64,000 nucleotides of DNA from Massilia sp. Root418 (GTDB lineage: Bacteria; Pseudomonadota; Gammaproteobacteria; Burkholderiales; Burkholderiaceae_D), in the NCBI RefSeq assembly GCF_001425265.1, contig NZ_LMEC01000011.1:63585-127584 (forward strand), written 5' to 3'. This document shows, piece after piece, positions 15,909-24,768 of this stretch. Within the stretch, counting starts at the first letter, position 1. The number at the start of each line of letters is the position of its first letter. A program made the translations under genes and the position numbers. Below the pieces are notes generated by a model, which had not been told where the DNA came from, ran no database searches, and saw only the letters and a program-made list of their open reading frames with translations.

Positions 15909-16450
15909 AAATCGATCCCACCCCGCTCGAGGGTCTGTTACTGATCGAGCCTACCGTGTTCGGCGACGCGCGCGGTTATTTCTACGAAAGCTACAACGCG
16001 CGCCGCTTCACCGAGCTGAGTGGCGTAACGGCGCACTTCGTGCAGGACAACCACTCGCGCTCGGCCAAGGGCGTGCTGCGCGGCATGCACTACCAGATCC
16101 AGCAGCCGCAGGGCAAGCTGGTGCGCGTGACCGCCGGCGCCGTGTTCGACGTGGCGCTGGACCTGCGCCGCGCTTCGCCCACCTTCGGCCAGTGGTACGG
16201 GGTGGAACTGTCGGCCGAGAACAAGAAGCAGCTGTGGATACCGGCCGGCTTCGCGCACGGCTATGCCGTCATCAGCGACATGGCCGAGTTCCAGTACAAG
16301 ACCACCGATTACTGGGCGCCCGAGTTCGAGCGCTCCGTGATGTGGAATGATCCCGAGGTGGGCATCGCATGGCCGCTGGATGGCGAACCGCTGCTGTCGG
16401 CCAAGGACAAGAGCGGCGTGCCGCTGGCGCAAGCGGAAACCTTCCCATGA
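15905..16450 (+). CDS. rfbC: dTDP-4-dehydrorhamnose 3,5-epimerase
   Basis: A 181-residue cupin epimerase, third step of dTDP-L-rhamnose synthesis. The sequence starts [20 protein letters not shown]. It carries the family motifs [20 protein letters not shown] (catalytic His), [11 protein letters not shown] (catalytic Asp) and [12 protein letters not shown]. Length matches RmlC (about 180). The start ATG at 15905 overlaps the rfbA stop, and the gene ends in another 4-bp overlap with rfbD. Confidence 0.97.
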   Translation: MKIDPTPLEGLLLIEPTVFGDARGYFYESYNARRFTELSGVTAHFVQDNHSRSAKGVLRGMHYQIQQPQGKLVRVTAGAVFDVALDLRRASPTFGQWYGVELSAENKKQLWIPAGFAHGYAVISDMAEFQYKTTDYWAPEFERSVMWNDPEVGIAWPLDGEPLLSAKDKSGVPLAQAETFP

Positions 16451-17322
16451 AAATTCTGCTAACGGGCAGCAGCGGCCAGGTCGGCTACGAGCTCGAGCGC
16501 AGCCTGCAGGGGCTGGGCCAGGTGGTGGCGGTGGACCGCAGCCGCATGGACCTGGCCGACCTGGACCAGGTGCGTGCCGTGATCCGCGCCGTGCAGCCGG
16601 GGCTGATCGTCAATCCGGCCGCCTACACGGCGGTGGACAAGGCCGAAAGCGAGCCGGCGCTGGCCTTCCGCATCAACGCCGAGGCGCCTGGCGTCATGGC
16701 CGAGGAAGCAAAGAAACTGGGTGCGTCGCTGGTGCACTATTCCACCGACTATGTATTTCCAGGCGACGACCCGGCGCCGCGCGTGGAAGGCGATGCCACC
16801 GGCCCCATCAACGTGTACGGCGCCAGCAAGCTGGCCGGCGAGCAAGCCATCGCGGCGGCCGGCATTCCGCACCTGATTTTCCGCACCAGCTGGGTGTACG
16901 GCATGCGCGGCAAGAATTTCCTGCTGACCATGCTGAAGCTGGCCCGCGAGCGCGAGGAATTGCGCATCGTGGCCGACCAGCACGGCGCTCCTACCTGGAG
17001 CCGCACCATTGCCGACGCCACCGCGCTGATGCTGGCCTCGTCCATGGCGCAGCCCCGCGCCGGCGATGCCCCCCGCCCGGCTTGGTGGGACGAGCACAGC
17101 GGCATCTACCACCTGAGCAGCCAGGGCCAGACCACCTGGTTCGAGTTCACCCAGGCTATCATCGAGCAAGCCGGCATCGCATGCCGGCTGCAGCCGATCA
17201 CCAGCGCCGAGTACCCGGTGCCGGCGCGCCGGCCGCAGTATTCCGTGCTGTCATCGCAGCGCCTGCAGCAGTTCTGCCAGCTGCCGCACTGGCGCGACGC
17301 GCTGTCCCTGTGCATGCGCTAA
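16447..17322 (+). CDS. rfbD: dTDP-4-dehydrorhamnose reductase
   Basis: A 291-residue NADPH-dependent reductase completing dTDP-L-rhamnose. The N-terminus [20 protein letters not shown] holds the Rossmann motif. VNPAAYTAVDKAE, YSTDYVFPGD and VYGASKLAGEQA are the usual RmlD motifs. The ATG at 16447 overlaps the rfbC stop by 4 bp. All four dTDP-rhamnose enzymes are therefore present in the order B, A, C, D, so the cell should be able to supply rhamnose for O-antigen or exopolysaccharide. Confidence 0.97.
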   Translation: MKILLTGSSGQVGYELERSLQGLGQVVAVDRSRMDLADLDQVRAVIRAVQPGLIVNPAAYTAVDKAESEPALAFRINAEAPGVMAEEAKKLGASLVHYSTDYVFPGDDPAPRVEGDATGPINVYGASKLAGEQAIAAAGIPHLIFRTSWVYGMRGKNFLLTMLKLAREREELRIVADQHGAPTWSRTIADATALMLASSMAQPRAGDAPRPAWWDEHSGIYHLSSQGQTTWFEFTQAIIEQAGIACRLQPITSAEYPVPARRPQYSVLSSQRLQQFCQLPHWRDALSLCMR

Positions 17323-17356
17323 GCCAGCGGGCAAATGTATCGAATGGTAAGCGCGG

Positions 17357-17400
17357 CGCGGCGCGCGGCGGTATTTGTTAAAATCCTGCCGCGCGCCGCG
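17357..17400. other. GC-rich inverted repeat with AT-rich loop between rfbD and the glycosyltransferase
   Basis: Perfect 12-bp arms, CGCGGCGCGCGG (17357-17368) and CCGCGCGCCGCG (17389-17400), enclose a 20-bp loop containing TTGTTAAAAT. No T-run follows, so it is not a standard terminator. It could act as an RNA hairpin or as a protein site. The gap is 142 bp and holds nothing else recognisable. Confidence 0.6.
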
Positions 17401-17464
17401 TGCGCGCCCAGGCTTGCTGGCTGGCGGTGTCACGCGCTCCGGAATCTTGTATTGATAAATAATA

Positions 17465-18556
17465 ATGTTTTCATTCTTAGTCAGCTTTATTGCGTCCGCG
17501 CTCCTGACCCTGCTGGTCATTAAAGAGGCGAAATTGCACGGGCCGGCGCTTGATTCGGATTTCGGCGGCGTACAAAAAAACCACGTTCATTCGGTCGCCC
17601 GCATCGGCGGGCTGTCGATATTCTTTGCCGTCGCATTAAGCGCGTGCATCTCCATTTGGCGGGTGCCGGCCATGACCAGCTGGATGGTGTCGCTGATGGC
17701 CTGTTCCTTCATTGCTTTCGCCGGCGGCATCGTCGAGGATTATACGGGCAAGGTCAGCGCCATGCGGCGGCTGCTGCTGACCATGGCGGCCGCCTTGCTT
17801 GCCTATTTCCTGCTCGACGCGCGCCTGGACCGCATCGATTGGCCATTTTCCGTGTGGCCGCTGTATATCTGGCTGGCGCTGCCGGTCTCGGTCCTGGCCG
17901 TGGCCGGTATTGCCAACGCGATTAATATTATCGACGGGTTTAATGGCCTGGCCAGTGTGGTCACGATCTGCATGCTGCTCTCGCTCGGTTATGTGGCCTT
18001 GCAAGTCAATGATATGTTCGTGCTGGTGGCCGCCCTGATGGTGGCCGGCGCCACGGCCGGCTTCCTGGTCTGGAATTACCCGGTCGGCCTGATTTTCCTG
18101 GGCGACGGCGGCGCCTACTTCATCGGTTTCATGCTGGGAGAACTGGCGCTGCTGCTGGTGGTGCGCAATCCGCAGGTGTCCACCTGGTATGCCGCGCTGC
18201 TGCTGATCTATCCGGCTTTTGAAACGCTGTTTTCCGCCTACCGCCGCATGTTTGTGCGCGGCAAATCGCCCACCATGCCGGACGGCATACATTTACACAG
18301 CCTGATATTCCGCCGCATTGTGCAATGGGCGGTGGGCCGCAAGGAAGGGCGCGCCTTATTGCGCCGCAATTCATTGACTTCGCCTTATTTGTGGATGTTT
18401 TCGCTGATGGCGGTTATTCCCGCCACCATGTTCTGGCGCCACACCTGGGTGCTGATGATCTTCTGCCTGTTGTTTATGACCAGCTACATCTGGTTATATG
18501 TCCGCATCGTGCGATTTAAAGCGCCACGCTGGATGATACGGCACAAGAAATACTAG
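17465..18556 (+). CDS. Glycosyltransferase family 4 (WecA/MraY-like undecaprenyl-phosphate sugar-1-phosphate transferase)
   Basis: A 363-residue polytopic inner-membrane protein with about ten hydrophobic segments. The family motifs are NAINIIDGFNGLA (Asp pair on the cytosolic loop) and IFLGDGGAYFIGF. GIHLHSLIFRRIV fits the substrate-binding HIHH-type loop. It should load a sugar-1-phosphate on undecaprenyl phosphate to start O-antigen or another surface glycan. Placement after rfbBACD supports an O-antigen or exopolysaccharide role. The exact sugar cannot be read from the sequence. The Shine-Dalgarno is weak. Codon use is slightly less GC-biased than in its neighbours. Confidence 0.9.
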   Translation: MFSFLVSFIASALLTLLVIKEAKLHGPALDSDFGGVQKNHVHSVARIGGLSIFFAVALSACISIWRVPAMTSWMVSLMACSFIAFAGGIVEDYTGKVSAMRRLLLTMAAALLAYFLLDARLDRIDWPFSVWPLYIWLALPVSVLAVAGIANAINIIDGFNGLASVVTICMLLSLGYVALQVNDMFVLVAALMVAGATAGFLVWNYPVGLIFLGDGGAYFIGFMLGELALLLVVRNPQVSTWYAALLLIYPAFETLFSAYRRMFVRGKSPTMPDGIHLHSLIFRRIVQWAVGRKEGRALLRRNSLTSPYLWMFSLMAVIPATMFWRHTWVLMIFCLLFMTSYIWLYVRIVRFKAPRWMIRHKKY

Positions 18557-18621
18557 AAAAATTTACATTTTGTAGTATATTTCGATCAGAATCATTTACC
18601 CAATCACACAAGGATAAAGTT

Positions 18622-18933
18622 ATGGATCTGACGAATTTGTCTTCGGCCCAATTGCGCGATCTGCAAAAGCAACTGGAGCGCGAATTAAAGAAACGCGAAA
18701 GCGAAGACCTGGCGAAAGCGCGCGAGCAGATACTGGCCATCGCCCAATCCGTCGGCGTACCGGTGAAAGACCTGATCGGCAACGCAGTGCGCGTGAAAAC
18801 CGGCGGCACGGTGGCGGCGCGCTACCGCAATCCGGCCGACGCCTCGCAGCAATGGACCGGCCGCGGCCGCCAGCCGAAATGGGTCAAGGAATGGGTGGAG
18901 TCCGGCAAGGCGCTGGACGGCCTGCGCATCTGA
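18622..18933 (+). CDS. hns: H-NS family nucleoid-associated protein
   Basis: A 103-residue protein. The N-terminal half is a charged coiled coil for oligomerisation (residues about 5-50, LRDLQKQLERELKKRESED). The C-terminal domain has RYRNP followed by WTGRGRQPKWV, the AT-hook-like DNA-binding loop of H-NS proteins in betaproteobacteria. It would silence AT-rich, often acquired, DNA. AAGGA lies 9 bp before the ATG. The upstream 65 bp is strongly AT-rich, consistent with a strong or self-regulated promoter. A rho-independent terminator follows at 19001. Its place between surface-polysaccharide genes hints at local control, but that is inference. Confidence 0.95.
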   Translation: MDLTNLSSAQLRDLQKQLERELKKRESEDLAKAREQILAIAQSVGVPVKDLIGNAVRVKTGGTVAARYRNPADASQQWTGRGRQPKWVKEWVESGKALDGLRI

Positions 18934-19000
18934 CGCCGCCACGACGCGGGTGAACTTCGCACCCGCGTTACAGGTTATACTTGCAAGCAACTGCAAACGC

Positions 19001-19027
19001 GCCCGCACTTGTGCGGGCTGCTTTTTT
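19001..19027 (+). terminator. Rho-independent terminator after hns
   Basis: Perfect 8-bp stem GCCCGCAC / GTGCGGGC with a TT loop, followed by TGCTTTTTT. It ends 21 bp before the manB start, so manB needs its own promoter or depends on read-through. Confidence 0.88.
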
Positions 19028-19047
19028 ATTACTCTCCAGAATCCTCT

Positions 19048-20430
19048 ATGGTCTCCCTGTCTAAATCGATCTTCAAAGCTTACGATATCCGCGGCATCAT
19101 TGGCAAAACCCTGGACGCCGGCGTCGCCAAACAAATCGGCCACGCTTTCGGCCTGGCCGCAGCGGCCAAGGGCGAACGCAGCGTGGTGATCGGCCGCGAC
19201 GGCCGCCTGTCCGGCCCGGAACTGGCAGCCGCCCTGGCGCAAGGCCTGCAGTCGGCCGGCGTGGACGTGATCGACCTGGGCGTGGTGGCCACGCCGATGG
19301 TGTACTTCGGCACCAATGTGCTGTCCGCCAAGTCGGGCATCATGGTGACCGGCAGCCACAATCCGCCGGACTACAACGGCTTCAAGATGGTGCTGGCGGG
19401 CGAGGCCATCCACGGCGAGGCGATCACCGGCCTGTACGACTCCATCCTGGCCAACGCCGATAAAGTGGCGGCCGAGCCGGGCGCCTACAGCACCCACGAC
19501 ATCCGCGCCGAATACCTTGCGCGCATCATCGGCGACGTGAAGATCGCGCGCCCGATCAAGATCGCGGTCGACTGCGGCAACGGCGTGGCCGGCGCCTTCG
19601 CGGGCGAGCTGTACCGCGGCATGGGCTGCGAAGTGGTGGAACTGTTCTGCGAAGTGGACGGCACCTTCCCCAACCACCACCCCGACCCTGCGCACCCTGA
19701 AAACCTGCAGGACCTGATCCGCGCGCTGCAGGAGACCGACGCCGAAATCGGCCTGGCCTTCGACGGCGACGGCGACCGCCTGGGCATCGTCACCAAGGAC
19801 GGCCAGATCATCTACCCGGACCGCCAGATGATGCTGTTCGCGCAGGACGTGCTGACCCGCCATCCGGGCGAGCAGATCCTGTACGACGTGAAATGCACCC
19901 GCCACCTGGCGCCGTTCATTGAAAAGAGCGGCGGCGTGCCTCTGATGTACAAGACCGGCCACTCGCTGGTGAAGGCCAAGCTGAAGGAAACCGGCGCGCC
20001 GCTGGGCGGAGAAATGAGCGGCCACATCTTCTTCAAGGACCGCTGGTACGGCTTCGACGACGGCCTGTATTCGGGCGCGCGCATGCTGGAAATCCTGACC
20101 CGCGAAACCGATCCGTCGGCGCTGCTGAACTCCCTGCCGCAGTCGGACAGCACGCCTGAGCTGCACCTGCACCTGAAGGAAGGCGAGAACTTCATCGTGA
20201 TGGACAAGCTGCGCAGCGACGCCAAGTTCCCCGGCAATGAACGCATCATCACCATCGACGGCCTGCGCGTGGAATACGCGGACGGCTTCGGCCTGGCGCG
20301 CTCCTCGAACACCACCCCGGTGATCGTGATGCGCTTCGAAGCCGAAACGCCGGAAGCGCTGGCGCGCATCCAAGGCGAATTCAAGCGCGTGATCCTGGCC
20401 GCCAAGCCGGACGCGGAACTGCCGTTCTAA
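19048..20430 (+). CDS. manB: Phosphomannomutase/phosphoglucomutase
   Basis: A 460-residue alpha-D-phosphohexomutase of the AlgC type that interconverts hexose-6- and hexose-1-phosphates. It would feed glucose-1-phosphate to rfbA and mannose-1-phosphate to other sugars. The N-terminus is FKAYDIRGIIGKTLDAG. The phosphoserine loop is MVTGSHNPPDYNG, the metal loop AFDGDGDRLGIV, and the sugar loop GGEMSGHIFF. The ATG at 19048 gives the family start. An upstream in-frame ATG at 19009 lies in the terminator and is unlikely. It is followed 19 bp later by waaC. Confidence 0.95.
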   Translation: MVSLSKSIFKAYDIRGIIGKTLDAGVAKQIGHAFGLAAAAKGERSVVIGRDGRLSGPELAAALAQGLQSAGVDVIDLGVVATPMVYFGTNVLSAKSGIMVTGSHNPPDYNGFKMVLAGEAIHGEAITGLYDSILANADKVAAEPGAYSTHDIRAEYLARIIGDVKIARPIKIAVDCGNGVAGAFAGELYRGMGCEVVELFCEVDGTFPNHHPDPAHPENLQDLIRALQETDAEIGLAFDGDGDRLGIVTKDGQIIYPDRQMMLFAQDVLTRHPGEQILYDVKCTRHLAPFIEKSGGVPLMYKTGHSLVKAKLKETGAPLGGEMSGHIFFKDRWYGFDDGLYSGARMLEILTRETDPSALLNSLPQSDSTPELHLHLKEGENFIVMDKLRSDAKFPGNERIITIDGLRVEYADGFGLARSSNTTPVIVMRFEAETPEALARIQGEFKRVILAAKPDAELPF

Positions 20431-20449
20431 AGCCGTTCCCGCTTTCCCG

Positions 20450-21481
20450 ATGAAGATCCTGCTGGTGCGCGTCTCCTCCCTGGGAGACGTGCTGCACAAC
20501 ATGCCCATCGTGGCCGATATTGCGCGTCACTATCCCGATGCGCAGATTGACTGGGTGGTGGAAGAGGGCTATGTGAGCCTGGTGCGCCTGAACGGGCGGG
20601 TGCGCAACATCATCCCGTTCGCGCTGCGGCGCTGGCGCAAGAGCCTGGGCAACCCGGCTACGCGCGCCGAGATCAAGGCCTTCTTCCGCACCCTGCGCGC
20701 CGAGCAGTACGACTACGTGTTCGACACCCAGGGCCTGCTCAAGACCGGCATCATCATGGGCGCCGCGCGCGTGGTGAAGGGCGGGCAGAAGGTGGGCCTG
20801 GCCAACGGCAGCGAAGGCTCCGGCTACGAGGGCATTTCCCGCTTCTTCCACACCAAAAGCATTCCGCTCGACCCGCGCACGCACGCGGTGGCGCGCGGCA
20901 GGCTGGTGGCGGGCGCCGCGCTCGGTTACAGCGTGGACGCGCCGGCCGATTTCGGCCTGCCCGCGGTGTCGCCGTCCGATCCGCGTCCCGAATGGATGCC
21001 GGCCGAGCCGTACGCGGTCTACTTTCACGGCACCGCGCGCGACGCCAAGAAATGGGCGCCCGCCAACTGGATAGCACTGGGCGCCGCGCTGGCGCCGATG
21101 ACCATCCTGTTGCCCTGGGGCTCGCCGAAGGAAAAGGCCGAAGCCGAAGCGCTGGCGGCGGCGCTGCCGAACGCGCGCGTGCTGCCCAAGCTGTCCATGG
21201 CGGACGCGGTGCTGCTGGCGCGCCACGCGGCGCTGGCCGTCGGCGTGGACACCGGCCTGACCCACATCGCGGCTGCGTTTACCACGCCGACGGTGGAAAT
21301 ATACGCCGACTCGCCGCGCTGGAAAACCGAGGGCAACTGGTCGCCGAAAATCATCAACCTGGGCGACCGCGGTGCGCCGCCATCCGTGGCTGAAGTGCTG
21401 GCCGCCGCGCGTTCTTTGCTTGGCCCTTTGCTTGGCCCTTCGCTTGGCCCTTCGTTTGCTGCGCAGTCGCCGGACCGCTGA
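20450..21481 (+). CDS. waaC: Lipopolysaccharide heptosyltransferase I
   Basis: A 343-residue GT9 glycosyltransferase that adds the first heptose to Kdo in the LPS inner core at the cytoplasmic face of the inner membrane. The start MKILLVRVSSLGDVLHNMP is the classic WaaC opening. AVYFHGTARDAKKWAP and AVGVDTGLTHIAAAF are the ADP-heptose-binding motifs. The C-terminus is unusual: a 12-bp in-frame tandem repeat (21415-21450) encodes LLGP-type repeats. The downstream waaA ATG starts 1 bp after the stop. Confidence 0.95.
   Translation: MKILLVRVSSLGDVLHNMPIVADIARHYPDAQIDWVVEEGYVSLVRLNGRVRNIIPFALRRWRKSLGNPATRAEIKAFFRTLRAEQYDYVFDTQGLLKTGIIMGAARVVKGGQKVGLANGSEGSGYEGISRFFHTKSIPLDPRTHAVARGRLVAGAALGYSVDAPADFGLPAVSPSDPRPEWMPAEPYAVYFHGTARDAKKWAPANWIALGAALAPMTILLPWGSPKEKAEAEALAAALPNARVLPKLSMADAVLLARHAALAVGVDTGLTHIAAAFTTPTVEIYADSPRWKTEGNWSPKIINLGDRGAPPSVAEVLAAARSLLGPLLGPSLGPSFAAQSPDR
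21415..21456 (+). repeat. 12-bp in-frame tandem repeat at the end of waaC
   Basis: Units of TTTGCTTGGCCC start at 21415, 21427 and 21439 (the last with one change), then a diverged partial copy. They encode repeated Leu-Leu-Gly-Pro-like residues. Confidence 0.85.
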
Positions 21482-21482
21482 T

Positions 21483-22835
21483 ATGCTGAGACTCTATTCC
21501 CTGATGTGGTGGCTGGCCATGCCGCTGGTGCTGGGCCGCTTGTGGTGGCGCGGCCGCCAGGAAGCGGGCTACCGCCAGCACTGGAACGAGCGCCTGGCTA
21601 TCTACCGCGCGCGCGCCGCCAACGACGAACCGCACACCATCTGGCTGCACGCGGTTTCGGTGGGCGAAACCCGCGCCGCCGAGCCGCTGGTGGACGCGCT
21701 GCTCAAGGAATACCCGCGCAGCCGCATCGTCATGACCCACATGACGCCGACCGGCCGCGCCACCGGCAAGCAGCTGTTCGGCAAACACGGTGCGCGCCTG
21801 GTGCAGGCTTATCTGCCGTACGACACCATCAGCATGGTGCGGCGTTTCATCCGGCACTTCGAGCCGCGCATCTGCATCCTGATGGAGACCGAAGTGTGGC
21901 CGACCCTGATCGCCGAATGCGGCAAGGCCGGCGTGCCTGTGGTGCTGGCCAACGCCCGCCTGTCCGAACGTTCGCTGCGTAAGGCGCGCAGGCTGGGCAA
22001 GCTGATCGCGGACGCCGCGCGCGGCATCACCCTGGTGGCCGCGCAAACCGAGGCGGACGCCGAACGCGTGCGCTCGCTGGGCGTGCCGCAGGTGGCCGTC
22101 ACCGGCAGCATCAAGTTTGACGTGGTGGTACCGTCCGCCGCGCTGTCCACCGGCGCCATGCTGCGCGCGCAGATCGGCGGCCGGCCCGTGCTGCTGTGCG
22201 CCAGCACCCGCGAAGGCGAAGAGGAACTGATACTGGACGCGTTCCGCACCGCACTGGCCGCAGGCAGCGCCACGGCGTCTTCCGCCGCGATGCCAGCCGC
22301 GATGTCAGCCGCGATGCCGCCGGATACCTTGCTGCTGCTGGTCCCGCGCCACCCGCAGCGCTTCGACGCTGTCGAACAGATGGCCGCCACGCGCGGCCTG
22401 CCGGTGCAGCGCCGCAGCGCGCTGGCGCAGCCTGGCGCGTCCGTCGCTCCCGGCACGCAAGTGCTGCTGGGCGACTCCATGGGTGAAATGTTCGCCTACT
22501 ACGCCGCCTGTGAGCTGGCCTTCATCGGCGGCAGCCTGCAGCCCCTGGGCGGCCAGAACCTGATCGAGGCGGCTGCACTGGGCAAGCCCGTGCTGATCGG
22601 CGAACACACCTTCAATTTCGCGCTGGTCACCGAGCAAGCCGTGCAAGCCGGCGGCGCCGCGCGCATCGCCAGCGCGGACGACCTGATGCAGCAAGCGGCC
22701 GCCCTGCTGCGCGACGACAGCGCCCGCGCCGCCATGGGGCGCAGCGCGCTGGCCTTCGCCAACCAGCACCGGGGCGCCACCCAGCGCACGCTGGCCCTGC
22801 TGCCGGCCCTGCTGCCGCAGGAAGAACACGCCTGA
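21483..22835 (+). CDS. waaA: 3-deoxy-D-manno-octulosonic acid (Kdo) transferase
   Basis: A 450-residue GT30 enzyme that transfers Kdo to lipid IVA. An N-terminal membrane anchor (LMWWLAMPLVLGRLWW) is followed by IWLHAVSVGETRAAEPL, the family signature, and VLMETEVWPTL-like text at residues about 135-145. The donor domain has ELAFIGGSLQPLGGQNLIE. The ATG at 21483 directly follows waaC, which suggests coupled expression of the two inner-core enzymes. Around residues 265-282 a 12-bp repeat encodes three Ala-Ala-Met units, probably a surface loop. Confidence 0.96.
   Translation: MLRLYSLMWWLAMPLVLGRLWWRGRQEAGYRQHWNERLAIYRARAANDEPHTIWLHAVSVGETRAAEPLVDALLKEYPRSRIVMTHMTPTGRATGKQLFGKHGARLVQAYLPYDTISMVRRFIRHFEPRICILMETEVWPTLIAECGKAGVPVVLANARLSERSLRKARRLGKLIADAARGITLVAAQTEADAERVRSLGVPQVAVTGSIKFDVVVPSAALSTGAMLRAQIGGRPVLLCASTREGEEELILDAFRTALAAGSATASSAAMPAAMSAAMPPDTLLLLVPRHPQRFDAVEQMAATRGLPVQRRSALAQPGASVAPGTQVLLGDSMGEMFAYYAACELAFIGGSLQPLGGQNLIEAAALGKPVLIGEHTFNFALVTEQAVQAGGAARIASADDLMQQAAALLRDDSARAAMGRSALAFANQHRGATQRTLALLPALLPQEEHA
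22284..22319 (+). repeat. 12-bp in-frame tandem repeat inside waaA
   Basis: Three units of GCCGCGATG plus a variable codon start at 22284, 22296 and 22308 and encode Ala-Ala-Met-X. They lie in a poorly conserved loop of the enzyme. Confidence 0.85.
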
Positions 22836-22924
22836 CATTTGTCACCTACTATGCGTGGCAATTTGCGCTGGCGCGGTGGTGTAAAAAAATACATACTCGG
22901 CACATACCAATCCGGAGACCAAGT

Positions 22925-24759
22925 ATGAATAATCGTTTGCCCTTGTTGCTGCTGGCCGCGCTGTGTGGCTCCCTGGCGGCGCCCGCCCGTGCCGAGACCT
23001 GGCTGATTCAGAACGCGCGCGTGTTCGACGGCCAGCGCATGCACGCCAGCCGCTCGGTGCTGGTGGATGGCGCGACCATCGCCGACGACGACTTCCACGG
23101 CAAGGCGCCGGCCGGCGCAAAAATCGTCGACGGCACCGGCCGCACCTTGCTGCCCGGCCTGATCGACGCCCACGTGCATGCTTACCGCCACCACGAACTG
23201 CCGCTGCTGTTCGGCGTCACCACCCAGGTCGACATGTTCACCGGCGTCTCCGTCATGCAGGAGTTCACGCGCCGCATGCAGAACGGCACCAACGGCGGCC
23301 AGGCCGACCTGTACTCGGCCGGCACGCTGGCCACTGCGCCCGGCGGCCACGGCACCGAATACGGCATGCCCATCCCCACGCTGACCAAGCCCGAAGAAGC
23401 GCAAGCCTTCGTGGACGCGCGCATTGCCGAAGGCTCCCACTTCATCAAGATCGTCATGGAGTCCGGCCACCCCGCCACGCCACCCCGACGCTGGACGTCG
23501 CCACCGTGAAGGCGCTGATCGAGGCCGCGCACAAGCGAGGCAAGCTGGCCGTGGTCCACATCAGCAAACAGGCCGACGCGCGCACCGCGCTTGAAGCGGG
23601 TGCCGATGGCCTGGTACACCTGTTCGTTGGCGAGCAGATTTCGGCAGGGGACCTGGACAGCTTCGCCGCGCTGGCGCGGCAAAAGGAAGCCTTTGTCATT
23701 CCCACGTTCAGCCTGATGGAAAGTATCGCCGGCCTGACCTCGGCCGACATCATGGGCGAGCCGGCCATGCAGGCCTTGCTGAACAAGCAGCAGAAGTCGG
23801 AGCTGGCCAAGGGCTACGGCAAGCAGCCCAAGCCCGAGCTGATGACCGCTCCCAAGGCCGTCACGGCGGCGCTGCGCAAGGCCGGCGTGCCCCTGCTGGC
23901 CGGCACTGACGCCGGCAACGCCGGCACGCAGTACGGCATCAGCCTGCACCACGAAATGCTGGCGCTCACGCAGGCCGGCCTGGCGCCGGCCGAAGCGCTG
24001 GCGGCCGCCACCTCGGTCCCGGCGCAGGTGTTCAAGCTGCCTTCGCGCGGCCGTATCGCCAAGGGCTACAAGGCGGACCTGCTGCTGGTGGAGGGCGACC
24101 CCGGCACCGATATCGCCGCCACGCGCCGCATCGTTGAAGTGTGGAAGGACGGCGCAACCGTGTCCGGCCTGCGCGAAGCGCAGCGCGCCAGGGTGGCGCA
24201 GGAAACGGCCGGCCTGCCCGCGCAGGCCTTGCCTGCCGACGGGCGCATCAGCCTGTTCGGCAAGGACAAGCTGGCCAGCCCCTTCGGCGCCGGCTGGATG
24301 CCGGCCACCGACGCTTTCATGGGCGGCAAATCAACCGTCAGCATGAAGGCGCTGGACGGCGGGGACGGGAAGGGCGGCCAGGGCGGCCAAGGTGGCCAGG
24401 AAGGCGCGCTGCAGGTCGATGCCAGCGTGGCGCCTGGCTTCGCCTACCCCTTTGCCGGGCTGGCCTTCATGCCGGGTGCGCAGCCCATGCAGCCGGCCAA
24501 TCTGAGCGGCGCCAAGGTGCTGCGCTTCCGCGTGCGCGGCGACGGCCAGCGCTACGGCGTGTCCATCATGTCGCGCGGCGGCAATATCCCCGCCAGCCAG
24601 CCCTTCACGGCTGAAACGGAGTGGCGCGAAGTGAGCCTGCCGCTGGATGGCTTCAAGGGCATCGACACCGCGGCCATCACCATGATCTCCTTCAATGCCG
24701 GCCCGCGGCCCGGCGCCTACCAGTTCCAGATCGCCGACGTGCGCCTGCTGGCCCAATAA
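22925..24759 (+). pseudogene. Secreted amidohydrolase with C-terminal CIA30-like domain, interrupted by a frameshift
   Basis: The reading frame from the ATG at 22925 gives a signal peptide (MNNRLPLLLLAALCGSLAAP, cut after ARA) and an amidohydrolase N-terminus with LLPGLIDAHVHAY. It breaks at a TGA at 23507 after a nonsense tail (PPRRWTSPP). Homologous text resumes in another frame at about 23480 (HATPTLDVATVKALIEAAHK) and runs to 24759. It keeps AVVHIS and LLAGTDAGNAG, then a CIA30-like beta-sandwich from about 24280 to the end. One missing base near 23470-23495 would restore a product of about 611 residues. It may be a true null allele or a sequence error. The domain pairing is seen in amidohydrolases of related bacteria, but the substrate is unknown. 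The kinase gene follows 9 bp later. Confidence 0.8.
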
Positions 24760-24768
24760 GGATCACGG

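Noticed and set aside
23460..23510. Programmed ribosomal frameshift in the amidohydrolase gene
   Set aside because: No slippery heptamer or downstream structure was found at the join; loss of one base explains it better.
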